Assembly (NCBI RefSeq): GCF_004214935.1
Contig: NZ_SFCC01000001.1
Location: 310,001 to 374,000 of the forward strand
Reading direction: 5' to 3'
DNA length: 64,000 bases
From: Amycolatopsis suaedae
GTDB lineage: Bacteria; Actinomycetota; Actinomycetes; Mycobacteriales; Pseudonocardiaceae
Position 1 is the first letter of the stretch. The number at the start of each line of letters is the position of its first letter. Below are positions 8,970-17,570 of the stretch, piece after piece. A program made the position numbers and the translations under genes. The notes under the pieces are model-generated. The model saw only the letters and a list, made by a program, of their open reading frames with translations. It was not told the DNA's origin and ran no database searches.

Positions 8970-10032
8970 TAGCCAGGCGGTCGAGGATCAGGGCGATCTC
9001 GTCGCCGGTGAGCGACACCAGTTCCAGGACCAGCTCGCCGGGGCCGCCGGTCATCACGAACACCGGCGGGTCTCCCGCGGCCAGCTCCTCGGCGACCCGA
9101 GGGGCGTCGTCGAGTGTCAGAACGGCTCGGGTCACCGGGGCGCCTGCCGGGTCGGGCCAGGGCCGCGCCGTGATCCCGGGCAGCGCGGACGCGTCGCGCA
9201 CGAACCGCTCGGCCTTGGCGGCCTCGGCGGCGACCCAGTCCTCGCCGCGCCACGCCTCCAGCGCGGCGAGCACTCCGGCCAGTGACTCCTTCGTCGGCTT
9301 CATCCCCCGGCCGATGCCACGGTCCTGGTCGCGGACGGCCCGGACGAACTCCCGCGTCCCCAGCACCAGCCCGGCGGTCGGGGACGCGAGGTACTTCTGG
9401 CCGCTGATCAGCACCGCGTCGGCGCCCAGCGCGGTCAGCTCCCTGGCGCGGGGGAACTGGGCCGCGGCGTCGACGACGGCAGGCACGCCCCGCGCGTGTG
9501 CCGCCCGTACGGCTCCGGCCAGGTCGACCGGCTCGCCGGGACGCACCAGCCGCGACGACACCAGCAGCAGGCAGGCGACGCCGGGCGCGGCCAGCGCGGC
9601 GTCCAGGTCGGCGAGGTCGCAGCGCTGCTCGGTTCCGGCGAGGACCACGCGGGCACCGGCCAGGCGGATGGCCTGGAGGTTGCTCTGCCCGTAGTCGACG
9701 GCGTGCCCGGCCGGGACGACGACCGTGTGCGGCATCCCGGTGACGTCCGGCAGCGCGGCGATCCGGGCGGGGTCGCTGCCTGCCATGGCGGCGGCCACCG
9801 CGACGGTGGTCGCCGCCGAGGTGCAGTGCACCACGGCACCGGCGTCCGCCCCGGTCGCCGCCGCCAGCGCTTCGCCCGCCCGGTCGGCGAGCTGGTCGAT
9901 GACGAAGAACTCCTGGAGGGCGTCGGCGACGGCCGCGGCGACCGGCGCGGGGGTGCGCGACACCCCAAGCGGCGTATAGGTGCCGTGCGCGTTGACGACC
10001 CTGGACACTCCCCACCGCTCGTGCACACCCAT
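8926..10032 (-). CDS. SelA/DgaE-like PLP-dependent enzyme
   Basis: 368 residues of the fold-type I PLP family that includes selenocysteine synthase and D-glucosaminate-6-phosphate ammonia-lyase. The start VNAHGTYTPLGVSR matches the family N-terminus. The PLP lysine lies in SGQKYLASPTAG, with a preceding VVDAAAQFPR aspartate. The C-terminus is a small domain ending near ALILDRLAI. No selB, selD or tRNA-Sec lies in the window, so amino-acid or amino-sugar deamination is more likely than selenoprotein synthesis. The ATG at 10032 is chosen because the family signature begins right after it. Substrate unknown. Confidence 0.75.
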   Translation of the reverse strand: MGVHERWGVSRVVNAHGTYTPLGVSRTPAPVAAAVADALQEFFVIDQLADRAGEALAAATGADAGAVVHCTSAATTVAVAAAMAGSDPARIAALPDVTGMPHTVVVPAGHAVDYGQSNLQAIRLAGARVVLAGTEQRCDLADLDAALAAPGVACLLLVSSRLVRPGEPVDLAGAVRAAHARGVPAVVDAAAQFPRARELTALGADAVLISGQKYLASPTAGLVLGTREFVRAVRDQDRGIGRGMKPTKESLAGVLAALEAWRGEDWVAAEAAKAERFVRDASALPGITARPWPDPAGAPVTRAVLTLDDAPRVAEELAAGDPPVFVMTGGPGELVLELVSLTGDEIALILDRLAISTRRSVRRTSDLR

Positions 10033-10180
10033 GGCCCCGACCCTAGCCGGGAAACCGACCACCACGGCACCACCGCCACGAACGGCACCTTGGTAGCGCA
10101 ACACGCAACCAAGGTGCCCTTGGTAGCACTGCCGGGAACCCCGACCGCCCGGACTTTGCCGGGGCCTGGCGTCTCATGCC

Positions 10181-10228
10181 GTGAAGGCCGAGTTTCGGTC
10201 GTCTCGTGTGATGAAGGTGGCCTTCACG
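10181..10228. repeat. B-type intergenic repeat, copy 1
   Basis: A 48-bp element beginning GTGAAGGCCGAGTTTC and ending in the hairpin ATGAAGG-TGG-CCTTCAC. The same unit occurs at 20581-20627 and 30955-31001 in the opposite orientation. Like the A type it has a three-base TGG/CCA centre. Confidence 0.75.
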
Positions 10229-10312
10229 AACCCCCGCCCCGGGGGCGCGGCCTCATCAGTCACACCCGGCCCAACAAACCCAGCCGTCACCACGAAAGAG
10301 ACCCTGCAAACT

Positions 10313-10363
10313 CCCCCAATGTGGCATTGGGGAACTTCAAGTTCCCCAATGCCACATTGGGGG
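10313..10363. repeat. A-type double palindrome, copy 1 (perfect, 51 bp)
   Basis: Two 25-bp arms around a single C form a perfect palindrome. Each arm itself contains the small hairpin CCCCAATG-TGG-CATTGGGG, so either one long cruciform or two nested hairpins can form. It lies downstream of the DUF418 gene (minus strand) and upstream of the PLP-enzyme gene. Other copies are at 20422-20479, 55264-55284 and 63838-63888. Confidence 0.85.
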
Positions 10364-10421
10364 CACAGCACCCCGGCCTTGCCGGGGGCCCTGGCATCAG
10401 ACGCCGTGACGGCACACCGTC

Positions 10422-11630
10422 TCACGTGGTGACGGTGGCGTTCACGGGCCTCGGCCGGGACGGCACGACCGTGGTGATCACCGCGTGTACCAGCCACTCC
10501 AGCGGCCCGCGCCGCAGCCACCGGCGCCACAGCACCGACGTCACCAGCGTCACCGTGACCACGGCCAGCAGGTAGACGGCCGAGTAGGACTCCGGCTTGC
10601 CGGTGAGGCTCTGGTACACGATGTGCCCGGCGTACCAGGTCATGGTCATCCCGCCCGCCGCGGCCAGCGGCCACAGCGCCGTCCGCCAGCCCGGCCGCTC
10701 CGCCAGGTTCAGCAGCACGCCGAGCAGGAGCAACGCGACGCCGATCATGAACGTCACGCCCACCGCGCTGGTGGCGTACAGCGACCGCGGCCCGGGCATG
10801 GCGAGCAGGGCCTGCCACGGCATGGCCGGGGGCTGCGCGGCGTCGATCGTCTCGGCGGCTCCGAGCGGGTACAGCGCCACCCAGGACACCAGGCACGCCG
10901 CGACGGCGATCCCGGCACCGGTGACCGCCATCCGCAGCCGCACGGCCCGGTCGTACAGGTCCAGCCTGCCGATCGCCAGCCCGGCGAGGACGAGCGGCAC
11001 ACCGTAGACGGTCTGGAACCCGCCGCCGGCGAAGACCAGGCTGAACACGTACTCGCCCCACTGCGCCGGATGGGTCAGCACCGCCAGTCCCTCCGGGAGG
11101 TCGGCCATCATCCACTCCGGACGGTCGGTGAACACCCAGATCGGGTACAGCGTGGCGAGCGGCACGGACACCGCGGACAGGGCGAACAACGTCCGTGGCC
11201 GCAGCCGGGTGAACGGCAGCAGGAACACCAGCAGCACCGCGTAGAACTCCAGCACCGACGGGCCGAACTCGCCGATGCACAGGCTGATCAGCAGCAGCAC
11301 GACGGCACGCACGGCGACCCGCAGGCAGGCCGTGCCCCACCGCCGTCCCTGGTACGGCCGGGAGCCGCCGGTCATCAGCGCCACCGACACCCCGGCGAGC
11401 AGGACGAACAGGCTCATCGCCCGTGAGGACGTCTCGGCGTCCAGCCAGCGCAGGAACGCGGGCGTCTCACCGCGTGGCCCGGCGTGGAGCCAGCCGGTCA
11501 TGCTGAAGTGCATGACGAACACGCCGATGATCGCCAGCGCGCGTACGACGTCGACGCCGAGCAGCCTGCCCCGCGGCACCCGGTGCCCGACGCTGTCCGA
11601 TGTGGACTTTTCGATGTCCGATGTGGTCAT
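10422..11630 (-). CDS. DUF418/HGSNAT-like multi-pass membrane protein
   Basis: 402 residues with about ten hydrophobic segments. The N-terminal RLLGVDVVRALAIIGVFVMHF is the acyltransferase-like opening of DUF1624/heparan-alpha-glucosaminide N-acetyltransferase proteins, and the C-terminal RRGPLEWLVH is the DUF418 signature. Such proteins are thought to move acyl groups across the membrane or to modify surface sugars, but few have been tested. It starts with ATG at 11630, 64 bp downstream of the lipoprotein gene on the same strand, and may be the last gene of that cluster. An A-type palindrome follows its 3' end. Confidence 0.8.
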   Translation of the reverse strand: MTTSDIEKSTSDSVGHRVPRGRLLGVDVVRALAIIGVFVMHFSMTGWLHAGPRGETPAFLRWLDAETSSRAMSLFVLLAGVSVALMTGGSRPYQGRRWGTACLRVAVRAVVLLLISLCIGEFGPSVLEFYAVLLVFLLPFTRLRPRTLFALSAVSVPLATLYPIWVFTDRPEWMMADLPEGLAVLTHPAQWGEYVFSLVFAGGGFQTVYGVPLVLAGLAIGRLDLYDRAVRLRMAVTGAGIAVAACLVSWVALYPLGAAETIDAAQPPAMPWQALLAMPGPRSLYATSAVGVTFMIGVALLLLGVLLNLAERPGWRTALWPLAAAGGMTMTWYAGHIVYQSLTGKPESYSAVYLLAVVTVTLVTSVLWRRWLRRGPLEWLVHAVITTVVPSRPRPVNATVTT

Positions 11631-11694
11631 GCGGACAGAGTTCCCGGCCGGGGTCCGGGTGACGTGGCGGCCGTGTCCCGGTTTCGTCGCAGCC

Positions 11695-12156
11695 CTACCG
11701 CGGCGGGCAGGTGCGGGGGCCGCCGTCGCTGCCGTCGGTGAACGACACGACGACCGTCACCGGCTCCCGCGCGCCGGCCTGCCGCCGTACCCCGGCGGCC
11801 GTGCAGGTCACCTGGTCGACGCCGCGTGGACCCACCTCACCGGGGGCCAGCGGCAGGGCGACGGTGATCGTGTCACCGGCCACCGTCACCTTCGGGCCGA
11901 GTGAGCTGACCCGCCGCAGATCCGACCGCAGGCCGGGCGGGTCGCTGGTGCGCAGCAACAGGTCCAGGGCACCGGCGACGTCGCCGAGCTCGCCACTCTC
12001 GGTCAGGTTCGGCCGCAGCTCGCCCCGCCCGTCGACGAAGTAGAGCGTCACGCCGGGCGCCACGCCGGTGGGCGCCTCGCCGCCGTCGAGTACTCCGGTC
12101 GGCTGAATGCCGCACCCGGCGGTGACCAGTGCCGCGAGGATGATCAGCCGTCGCAC
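11695..12156 (-). CDS. GerMN-domain lipoprotein of a two-component cluster
   Basis: 153 residues. A signal peptide ends in the lipobox VTAGC, so the mature protein is probably lipid-anchored outside the membrane. The remaining residues resemble a GerMN/LpqB N-terminal domain (GVTLYFVDGRGELRP, TITVALPLAPGEV). Its start overlaps the end of the histidine kinase gene by 13 bp. In related actinobacterial clusters such a lipoprotein modulates the sensor kinase (compare CseA with CseBC and LpqB with MtrAB); a similar role is inferred here. Confidence 0.75.
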   Translation of the reverse strand: MRRLIILAALVTAGCGIQPTGVLDGGEAPTGVAPGVTLYFVDGRGELRPNLTESGELGDVAGALDLLLRTSDPPGLRSDLRRVSSLGPKVTVAGDTITVALPLAPGEVGPRGVDQVTCTAAGVRRQAGAREPVTVVVSFTDGSDGGPRTCPPR

Positions 12157-13535
12157 CGGTCCTCCTCACGCCGGGGCAGCCGGACGGTGAACCGCGCACC
12201 GGCGCCGGGTTCGTTGCCGGCCTCGATGTCTCCGCCGTGCAGCCGGGCGTTCTCCGCCGCGATCGCCAGCCCCAGCCCGCTGCCCTCGGAGCGGGTCCGG
12301 GCGGTGTCGGCCTTGTAGAACCGCTCGAACACGTGCTCGGCCACCTCGCCGGGCAGGCCAGGGCCGTGGTCGGCGACGACCACCTCGACGGTGTCCTCCG
12401 TGGCGCGCACCCGGATCCGGACCGGCGGGCTGCCGTGCCGCAGCGCGTTGCCGACCAGGTTGGCGATGATCACGTCGAGCCTGCGCCGGTCGAGCACCGC
12501 GGGGACGGCGACGGGGGAGTCCAGCTCGACCGAGCCGGACCAGCCACGCGAGCGCAGGCAGTCCTCGACCGCGCGGCGGACGTCGACGTCCTCCAGCCGC
12601 AGCCGCGCCGCCCCGGAGTCGAACCGGGACACCTCGATCAGGTCGGCGACCAGCCGGGTGAGCGCGCGGGTCTCGGCGACGGCCAGCAGCACCGGCTCCC
12701 TGGTGTCGGCCGGCAGCCTGCCCGCTTCCGCCTCCAGCACCTCGGCGACCGCGGTCAGCGTGGTCAGCGGGGTGCGCAGCTCGTGTGACACGTCCGCGGT
12801 GAACCGGCGCAGCTCGCCCACCGACGCCTGCAGCCGGCCGGCCATGTCGTTGAACGTGGCCGACAGCTCGGCCAGCTCGTCGGAGCCGCGGACCGGCAGC
12901 CGGGCGTCCAGGTCACCGGCGGCCAGCCGCCCGGCGGCGTGTCGCAGCCGCCGCACCGGGCGCAGCACCCCGCGCGCGGCCAGCAGCGCGAGCAGGACGG
13001 CCAGCGGCAACGCGAGCGCGCTGGTCGTGGTCGCCGCCTCGGCGGAGGCGTCGACCTGCTGCTCGGTGGCGGTCAGATCGCGCACGGCGTACACCTCGAT
13101 GCCCGACGGCCGCCGGGATCCGTCCACCGCGGTCGCCATGACCGGGGTCCCGACCAGCAGCCGCGGCCCCGCCACCCGCTGCAGCACCAGGCGGCCACGC
13201 TCACGCACGGCGGCACGCAGCTCGCCGGTGATCAGGGCGGTGTCCGGGCCACCGGCCGAGGTCAGCTCGCCCGCGGTGACCAGGGCCGGCCCGCCGACCG
13301 CCGCCCGCAGGCGGTCCAGCGCCGCCTGGTCGGGTGGGTAGCGCAGGTCCGGCGCCAGCTCGGTGACCCGGCGCTGGATGTCCTCGGTGATGCGCTGCTG
13401 TGCCTCGGTGACCAGGGAGCCGCGGGTCGCGCCGTACCCCGCCCATGCCGCCGCGGCCGCCCCGGCGACCGTGACCAGCGCGAACGTCAGCACCAACCGG
13501 ACCCGCAGGCCGGTCAGCCACCTCGGCCGGGTCAC
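12144..13535 (-). CDS. Sensor histidine kinase
   Basis: 463 residues. Transmembrane helix 1 (VRLVLTFALVTVAGAAAAAWAG) is followed by an extracytoplasmic sensor of about 130 residues, helix 2 (SALALPLAVLLALLAARGV) and a HAMP linker. The HisKA box is VSHELRTPLTTL with the phospho-accepting His251. The HATPase domain has the N box (LVGNALRHG), G1 (ADHGPGLP) and G2 (SGLGLAIA). It should autophosphorylate and transfer phosphate to the adjacent response regulator. The GTG start overlaps the regulator stop by 4 bp. The signal is unknown, but envelope stress is plausible given the downstream lipoprotein. Confidence 0.88.
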   Translation of the reverse strand: MTRPRWLTGLRVRLVLTFALVTVAGAAAAAWAGYGATRGSLVTEAQQRITEDIQRRVTELAPDLRYPPDQAALDRLRAAVGGPALVTAGELTSAGGPDTALITGELRAAVRERGRLVLQRVAGPRLLVGTPVMATAVDGSRRPSGIEVYAVRDLTATEQQVDASAEAATTTSALALPLAVLLALLAARGVLRPVRRLRHAAGRLAAGDLDARLPVRGSDELAELSATFNDMAGRLQASVGELRRFTADVSHELRTPLTTLTAVAEVLEAEAGRLPADTREPVLLAVAETRALTRLVADLIEVSRFDSGAARLRLEDVDVRRAVEDCLRSRGWSGSVELDSPVAVPAVLDRRRLDVIIANLVGNALRHGSPPVRIRVRATEDTVEVVVADHGPGLPGEVAEHVFERFYKADTARTRSEGSGLGLAIAAENARLHGGDIEAGNEPGAGARFTVRLPRREEDRCDG

Positions 13536-14203
13536 ACCGGCCCGAACCGGTAGCCGAACCCGCGCACGGTCTGCACGAACACCGGCGCCGCCGGGTCGGT
13601 CTCGATCTTGGCGCGCAGCCGCTGCACGCAGTTGTCCACCAGGCGTGAGTCGCCGAGGTAGTCGTGCTGCCACACCGACTCCAGCAGCTGCTGGCGGCTG
13701 AGCACCTGACCGGGGGAGCGGGACAGCTCCAGCAGGACCCGCAGCTCGGTCGGGGTCAGCGAGACGGGCTCGCCGTCGCGGCTGACCGCGGCCGCTCCCC
13801 GGTCGATGACCAGCCCGGCATACCGTTCCACCCGCCGCGGCTCCGGGGTGCCGCGCCGCAGCACCGCCCGGATCCGGGCGTCCAGGACGCGTGGCTCGAC
13901 CGGTTTGACGACGTAGTCGTCGGCCCCGGCCTCCAGCCCGCCGACGACGTCGAAGTCGTCACCCCGGGCGGTGAGCATGATGATCGGGACGCCTGAGCCC
14001 GCGCGCAGCCGCCGGCACACCTCGAACCCGTCGATGCCGGGCAGCATCAGATCGAGCACGACGACGTCGGGTGCCGTGCGGGCCTGGTCGAGCCCCTCCT
14101 CACCGGTGCGGGCGGCGCGGACGTCGTGTCCGTGCCTGCCCAGCGCGAGGCCGAGGCTGCGGCGGATGGACGGGTCGTCCTCGATCAGCAGAACCTGTGC
14201 CAC
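13532..14203 (-). CDS. OmpR/PhoB-family response regulator
   Basis: 223 residues. The receiver domain has the acidic pocket in LLIEDD, the phospho-acceptor Asp51 in VVLDLMLPG, the switch Thr in IIMLTARG and Lys in YVVKPVE. A C-terminal winged helix (LTPTELRVLLELSRSPG to VQTVRGFGYRFG) binds DNA. It is most like the CseB/AfsQ1/MtrA group, and the specific orthologue cannot be decided. It is the first gene of a four-gene minus-strand run with kinase, lipoprotein and perhaps the DUF418 gene. The start is GTG, and a GATAAT hexamer lies 7 nt upstream, so a leaderless transcript is likely. Confidence 0.88.
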   Translation of the reverse strand: MAQVLLIEDDPSIRRSLGLALGRHGHDVRAARTGEEGLDQARTAPDVVVLDLMLPGIDGFEVCRRLRAGSGVPIIMLTARGDDFDVVGGLEAGADDYVVKPVEPRVLDARIRAVLRRGTPEPRRVERYAGLVIDRGAAAVSRDGEPVSLTPTELRVLLELSRSPGQVLSRQQLLESVWQHDYLGDSRLVDNCVQRLRAKIETDPAAPVFVQTVRGFGYRFGPV

Positions 14204-14205
14204 AC

Positions 14206-14220
14206 CGCCGATTATCGGCG
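14206..14220 (-). promoter_or_regulatory. Palindromic -10 region of the response-regulator operon
   Basis: The palindrome CGCCGAT-T-ATCGGCG places GATAAT on the minus strand 7 nt before the GTG start. It could serve both as a leaderless -10 element and as a binding site for the regulator itself. A shorter version (GCGAT-T-ATCGC) lies near 16213 upstream of htpG. Confidence 0.4.
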
Positions 14221-14223
14221 CGG

Positions 14224-14252
14224 ACCGCCGTGCGCGCCCGGCGCACGGCGGT
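14224..14252 (-). terminator. Hairpin downstream of htpG
   Basis: A 12-bp perfect stem (ACCGCCGTGCGC and its complement) with a five-base loop, 40 bp after the htpG stop. There is no U-tract, as is usual for actinobacterial hairpin terminators. Confidence 0.6.
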
Positions 14253-14291
14253 TCTGCGACACGATCAGGACATTGCGCGGCTCCGCGGGGC

Positions 14292-16181
14292 TCACAGCCC
14301 CTTGGCCAGGCGGTCGGCGAGCAGGCGCGCGAACCTTGGCGGGTCGGCGACCTCGCCGCCCTCGGCGAGCAGCGTCGTCCCGTAGAGCAGCTCGGCGTCC
14401 TCGGCCAGCGCCGGGTCGTCGGCCCGCTGCTCGTGGGCCGCCTTCAGGCCGGTGATCAGCGGGTGCTTCGGGTTCAGCTCCAGGATCCGCTTGACGTCCG
14501 GCAGCGGCTGGCCCATCGCCCGGTACATGCGGGCCAGCTCCGGGGTGATGTCGTGCTCGTCGCCGACGATGCAGGCGGGCGACGTCGTCAGCCGCGACGA
14601 CAGCCGCACCTGCTTGACGTGGTCGGACAGCTTCTCGCCGAGCCAGCCCAGCAGTCCGCTGAACTCCTCGTCCTGCTTGTCGCCGGTCTCGGTCCCGGAG
14701 TCCAGGTCGACCTCGCCCTTGGCGATCGACTGGAACTTGCGGCCCTCGTACTCGCCGGCGGACTCGACCCACATCTCGTCGACCGCGTCGGTGAGGATCA
14801 GCACCTCCCAGCCCTTGGCGGCGAACGCCTCCATGTGCGGGGAGTTCTCCACGACGGCGCGGGAGCGGCCGGTCATGTAGTAGATGTGCTCCTGCCCCTC
14901 CGGCATCCGGTCGAGGTAGGCACGCAGCGTGGTCTGCTCCGCCTTGTCGTGGGTGGAGTCGAACGAGGCGATGCCGAGGATGGCGTCGCGGTTGTCCGGG
15001 TCGGTGACCAGGCCCTCCTTGACCGCGGTGCCGAACTCCGACCAGAACGTGCGGTACTTCTCGGTGTCGTTGTCCAGCAACGACTTCACCGTGGAGAGCA
15101 CCTTCTTGGCCAGGCGGCGGCGCATCAGGCTGATCTGGCGGTCCTGCTGCAGGATCTCCCGCGACACGTTCAGGGACAGGTCCTGCGCGTCCACCACACC
15201 CTTGACGAACCGCAGGTACTCCGGCATCAGGGACTCGCAGTCGTCCATGATGAACACGCGCTTGACGTAGAGCTGCACGCCGCGCTTGGCGTCGCGGGTG
15301 AACAGGTCGTAGGGCGCGCGCGAGGGCAGGAACAGCAGCGCCTGGTACTCGAAGGTGCCCTCGGCGCTGAGGCGGATGGTCTCCAGCGGGTCGACCCAGT
15401 CGTGGCTGATGTGCTTGTAGAACTCGTTGTACTCGGCGTCGGTCACCTCGCCGCGGGGCCGGGCCCACAGCGCCTTCATCGAGTTGAGCGTCTCCGTCTC
15501 GCGGACGGTCTCGCCGTCCTTGGTGCGCTCGACCTCCATCCGGATCGGGTGGCTGATGAAGTCGGAGTAACGCTGGACCAGCGACCGCAGGGTGCCGACG
15601 TCGGTGTAGTCGAAGAGCCGGTCCTCCTCGTCGGCCGGCTTGAGGTGCAGCGTCACCGACGTGCCCTGCGGGGCGTCGTCGACGGTCTCGACGGTGTAGG
15701 TGGCCTCACCGGAGGACTCCCAGCGGGTGCCCTCCTGCTGGCCTGCCCGCCGGGTCAGCACGGTGACCTTGTCGGCGACCATGAACGCCGAGTAGAAGCC
15801 GACACCGAACTGGCCGATCAGCTCGGCCTCCTGCCTGTCCTTGGACTCCTTCAGCTTCGCCAGCAGCTCGGCGGTGCCGGACTTGGCGATCGTGCCGATG
15901 AGGTTGACCACCTCGTCGCGGGACATCCCGATCCCGTTGTCGGTGATGGTCAGCGTGCGGGCGTCGGCGTCGGTGGCGAGCTGGATGTGCAGGTCGCTCG
16001 TGTCGACGTCGAGGTCCTTGTCCGCGTAGGACTCCAGGCGCAGCTTGTCCAGCGCGTCGGAGGCGTTGGACACCAGCTCGCGCAGGAACACGTTCTTGTC
16101 CGAGTAGATCGAGTGCACCATGAGCTGCAGCAGCTGGCGTGCCTCCGCCTGGAACTCCAGTGTCTCCATCTGTCCGGTCAA
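14292..16181 (-). CDS. htpG: Chaperone Hsp90 (HtpG)
   Basis: About 629 residues, the normal length. The N-terminal ATPase domain has [38 protein letters not shown] and [15 protein letters not shown]. The middle domain includes [19 protein letters not shown], and the C-terminal dimerisation domain lacks the eukaryotic MEEVD tail. It refolds client proteins by an ATP-driven clamp cycle in the cytoplasm. The TTG at 16181 is chosen because AAGGAGAGG lies 6 nt before it; an upstream GTG (16199) would lie inside that ribosome site. A GATAAT hexamer near 16216-16221 may be the -10, overlapping the stop of the MFS gene. Confidence 0.95.
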
Positions 16182-16216
16182 CGCAGTCCTCTCCTTCACG
16201 TGCGGTTACGCCGCGA

Positions 16217-17521
16217 TTATCGCTGATCGGGACTGACCGTTTCCGCAGTACCCAGGTCCGCGCCCCGGGTCTCGGCGCTGGCGGCGAGGGCGATCACGGT
16301 GATCACCGCCGTCAGCGCGAGGTAGCCGATCACCGCGCCGACGCCGACCGTCTCGACCAGCCACACGGCGATGAACGGCGCAGGCGCACCGGCGATGATC
16401 GACGACCCCTGGAACACCAGCGACGCGCCCGCGTAGCGGTACCGGGTGGGGAACAACTCGGCGATCCACGCCGCCTCCGGGCCGGCGAGCATCCCGTGCA
16501 GGAAGGCACCCACGCAGACGCCCACCCACAGCAGCGGCAGGCTGCCGAACCCGACCAGCCAGAAGAACACCGGCGCCCACACCAGCAGTGCCACGGTCGG
16601 CACCAGCATCGCGGGCCGCCGCCCGACCCGGTCCGACCACCAGCCGCCGCCGATCATGCCGGCGAACTGGAACACCGACGCCGCGGCCGCCGCGAGCACC
16701 ACGTCACCCCTGGCGAATCCGGCGTAGGTGGTGGCGTAGGCGATGACGAACACCGTGTACACGTAGAAGGCGACGTTCTCGCCCAGCCGCACCCCGAGCC
16801 CGAGCAGCACCGCGCGCGGCTTCGACAGTGCCTGCAGGATGCTGGACCGCGGCCGCTGCCCGGCGGCCTCGCGGGCCTGCCGGAACACCGGCGACTCCTC
16901 GATGCCGCTGCGTACCCAGAAGCCGACGGCCAGCAGCGGCAGCGCGAACAGGAACGCGATCCGCCAGCCCCAGTCGTCGAACGCCGTGCCGGGCAGCGCC
17001 GCGCCCAGAACGGTGATCACCACCGTCGCCAGCACGGTGCCCGCCGGGGCACCGGCCTGCGGCCAGGACGCCCAGAACCCGCGCCGCCGGGGCTCGCCGT
17101 ACTCGCTGACCAGCAGCACGGCAGCGCCGAACTCGCCACCGAGCGCGAAGCCCTGCACCATCCGCAGGACCACCAGCAGCACCGTCGCGGTGAGGCCGGC
17201 CTGCTCGTAGGTCGGCAGCACGCCGATCAGCGCCGTCGCGGTGCCCAGCAGCAGGAACGTGGTGACCAGCATGGGTTTGCGGCCGATCCGGTCACCGAGG
17301 TGGCCGAACACCACGCCGCCCAGCGGGCGGGCCACGAACCCCAGTCCCTGCGTCGCCAGCGCCGCCAGCAGTTTGGCGACCGGGTCGTCACCGGGGAAGA
17401 ACAGCGGGCCCAGCACGGTCGCCGCCAGTACGCCGTAGACGGCGAAGTCGTACCACTCCAGCACGGCGCCCGCCATGCTCGCGGCCAGTACCCGCCGGAA
17501 CCCGCGCCGGTCCCGCTCCAT
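16217..17521 (-). CDS. MHS-family MFS transporter
   Basis: About 434 residues with twelve predicted helices. The family signatures are AVLEWYDFAVYG in helix 1, the loop GHLGDRIGRKPML, and LVSEYGEPRRRGFWASWPQAGAPAG. These mark the metabolite:H+ symporter branch (ProP, ShiA, KgtP-like), which takes up compatible solutes, shikimate or organic acids. The substrate cannot be told. The ATG at 17521 is chosen because GGGGGA lies 5 nt upstream; a GTG at 17539 is the alternative. The gene is followed on the same strand by htpG, whose promoter may overlap its stop. Confidence 0.85.
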   Translation of the reverse strand: MERDRRGFRRVLAASMAGAVLEWYDFAVYGVLAATVLGPLFFPGDDPVAKLLAALATQGLGFVARPLGGVVFGHLGDRIGRKPMLVTTFLLLGTATALIGVLPTYEQAGLTATVLLVVLRMVQGFALGGEFGAAVLLVSEYGEPRRRGFWASWPQAGAPAGTVLATVVITVLGAALPGTAFDDWGWRIAFLFALPLLAVGFWVRSGIEESPVFRQAREAAGQRPRSSILQALSKPRAVLLGLGVRLGENVAFYVYTVFVIAYATTYAGFARGDVVLAAAAASVFQFAGMIGGGWWSDRVGRRPAMLVPTVALLVWAPVFFWLVGFGSLPLLWVGVCVGAFLHGMLAGPEAAWIAELFPTRYRYAGASLVFQGSSIIAGAPAPFIAVWLVETVGVGAVIGYLALTAVITVIALAASAETRGADLGTAETVSPDQR

Positions 17522-17570
17522 CGCGTCCCCCAGAGCCACCCGCCAATGCGGACTCTGTATACCGCAAAGG

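Larger units (their letters stand above)
10033..10421. other. Intergenic region filled with mosaic palindromic repeats
   Basis: 389 bp between two minus-strand genes. It contains no convincing gene. It holds one B-type element (10181-10228), a large A-type palindrome (10313-10363), and copies of the C-type word GACTTTGCCGGGGCC (near 10152) and GCCTTGCCGGGGGCC (near 10376). Short open frames here come from the repeats. The promoter of the PLP-enzyme gene must lie at the left end. Confidence 0.7.

Noticed and set aside
8926-10032. Selenocysteine synthase (selA)
   Set aside because: The PLP fold matches, but no selB, selD or tRNA-Sec is near; the DgaE-like branch is more likely.
10174-10432. 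Short ORFs reading MKVAFT or MKAEF in the repeat regions (also near 20241-20627 and 30861-31115)
   Set aside because: They are encoded by B-type repeats, recur at each copy, and lack ribosome sites.
13971-16226. Long plus-strand frame across htpG
   Set aside because: htpG on the other strand has all Hsp90 motifs at normal length; the plus frame has none.
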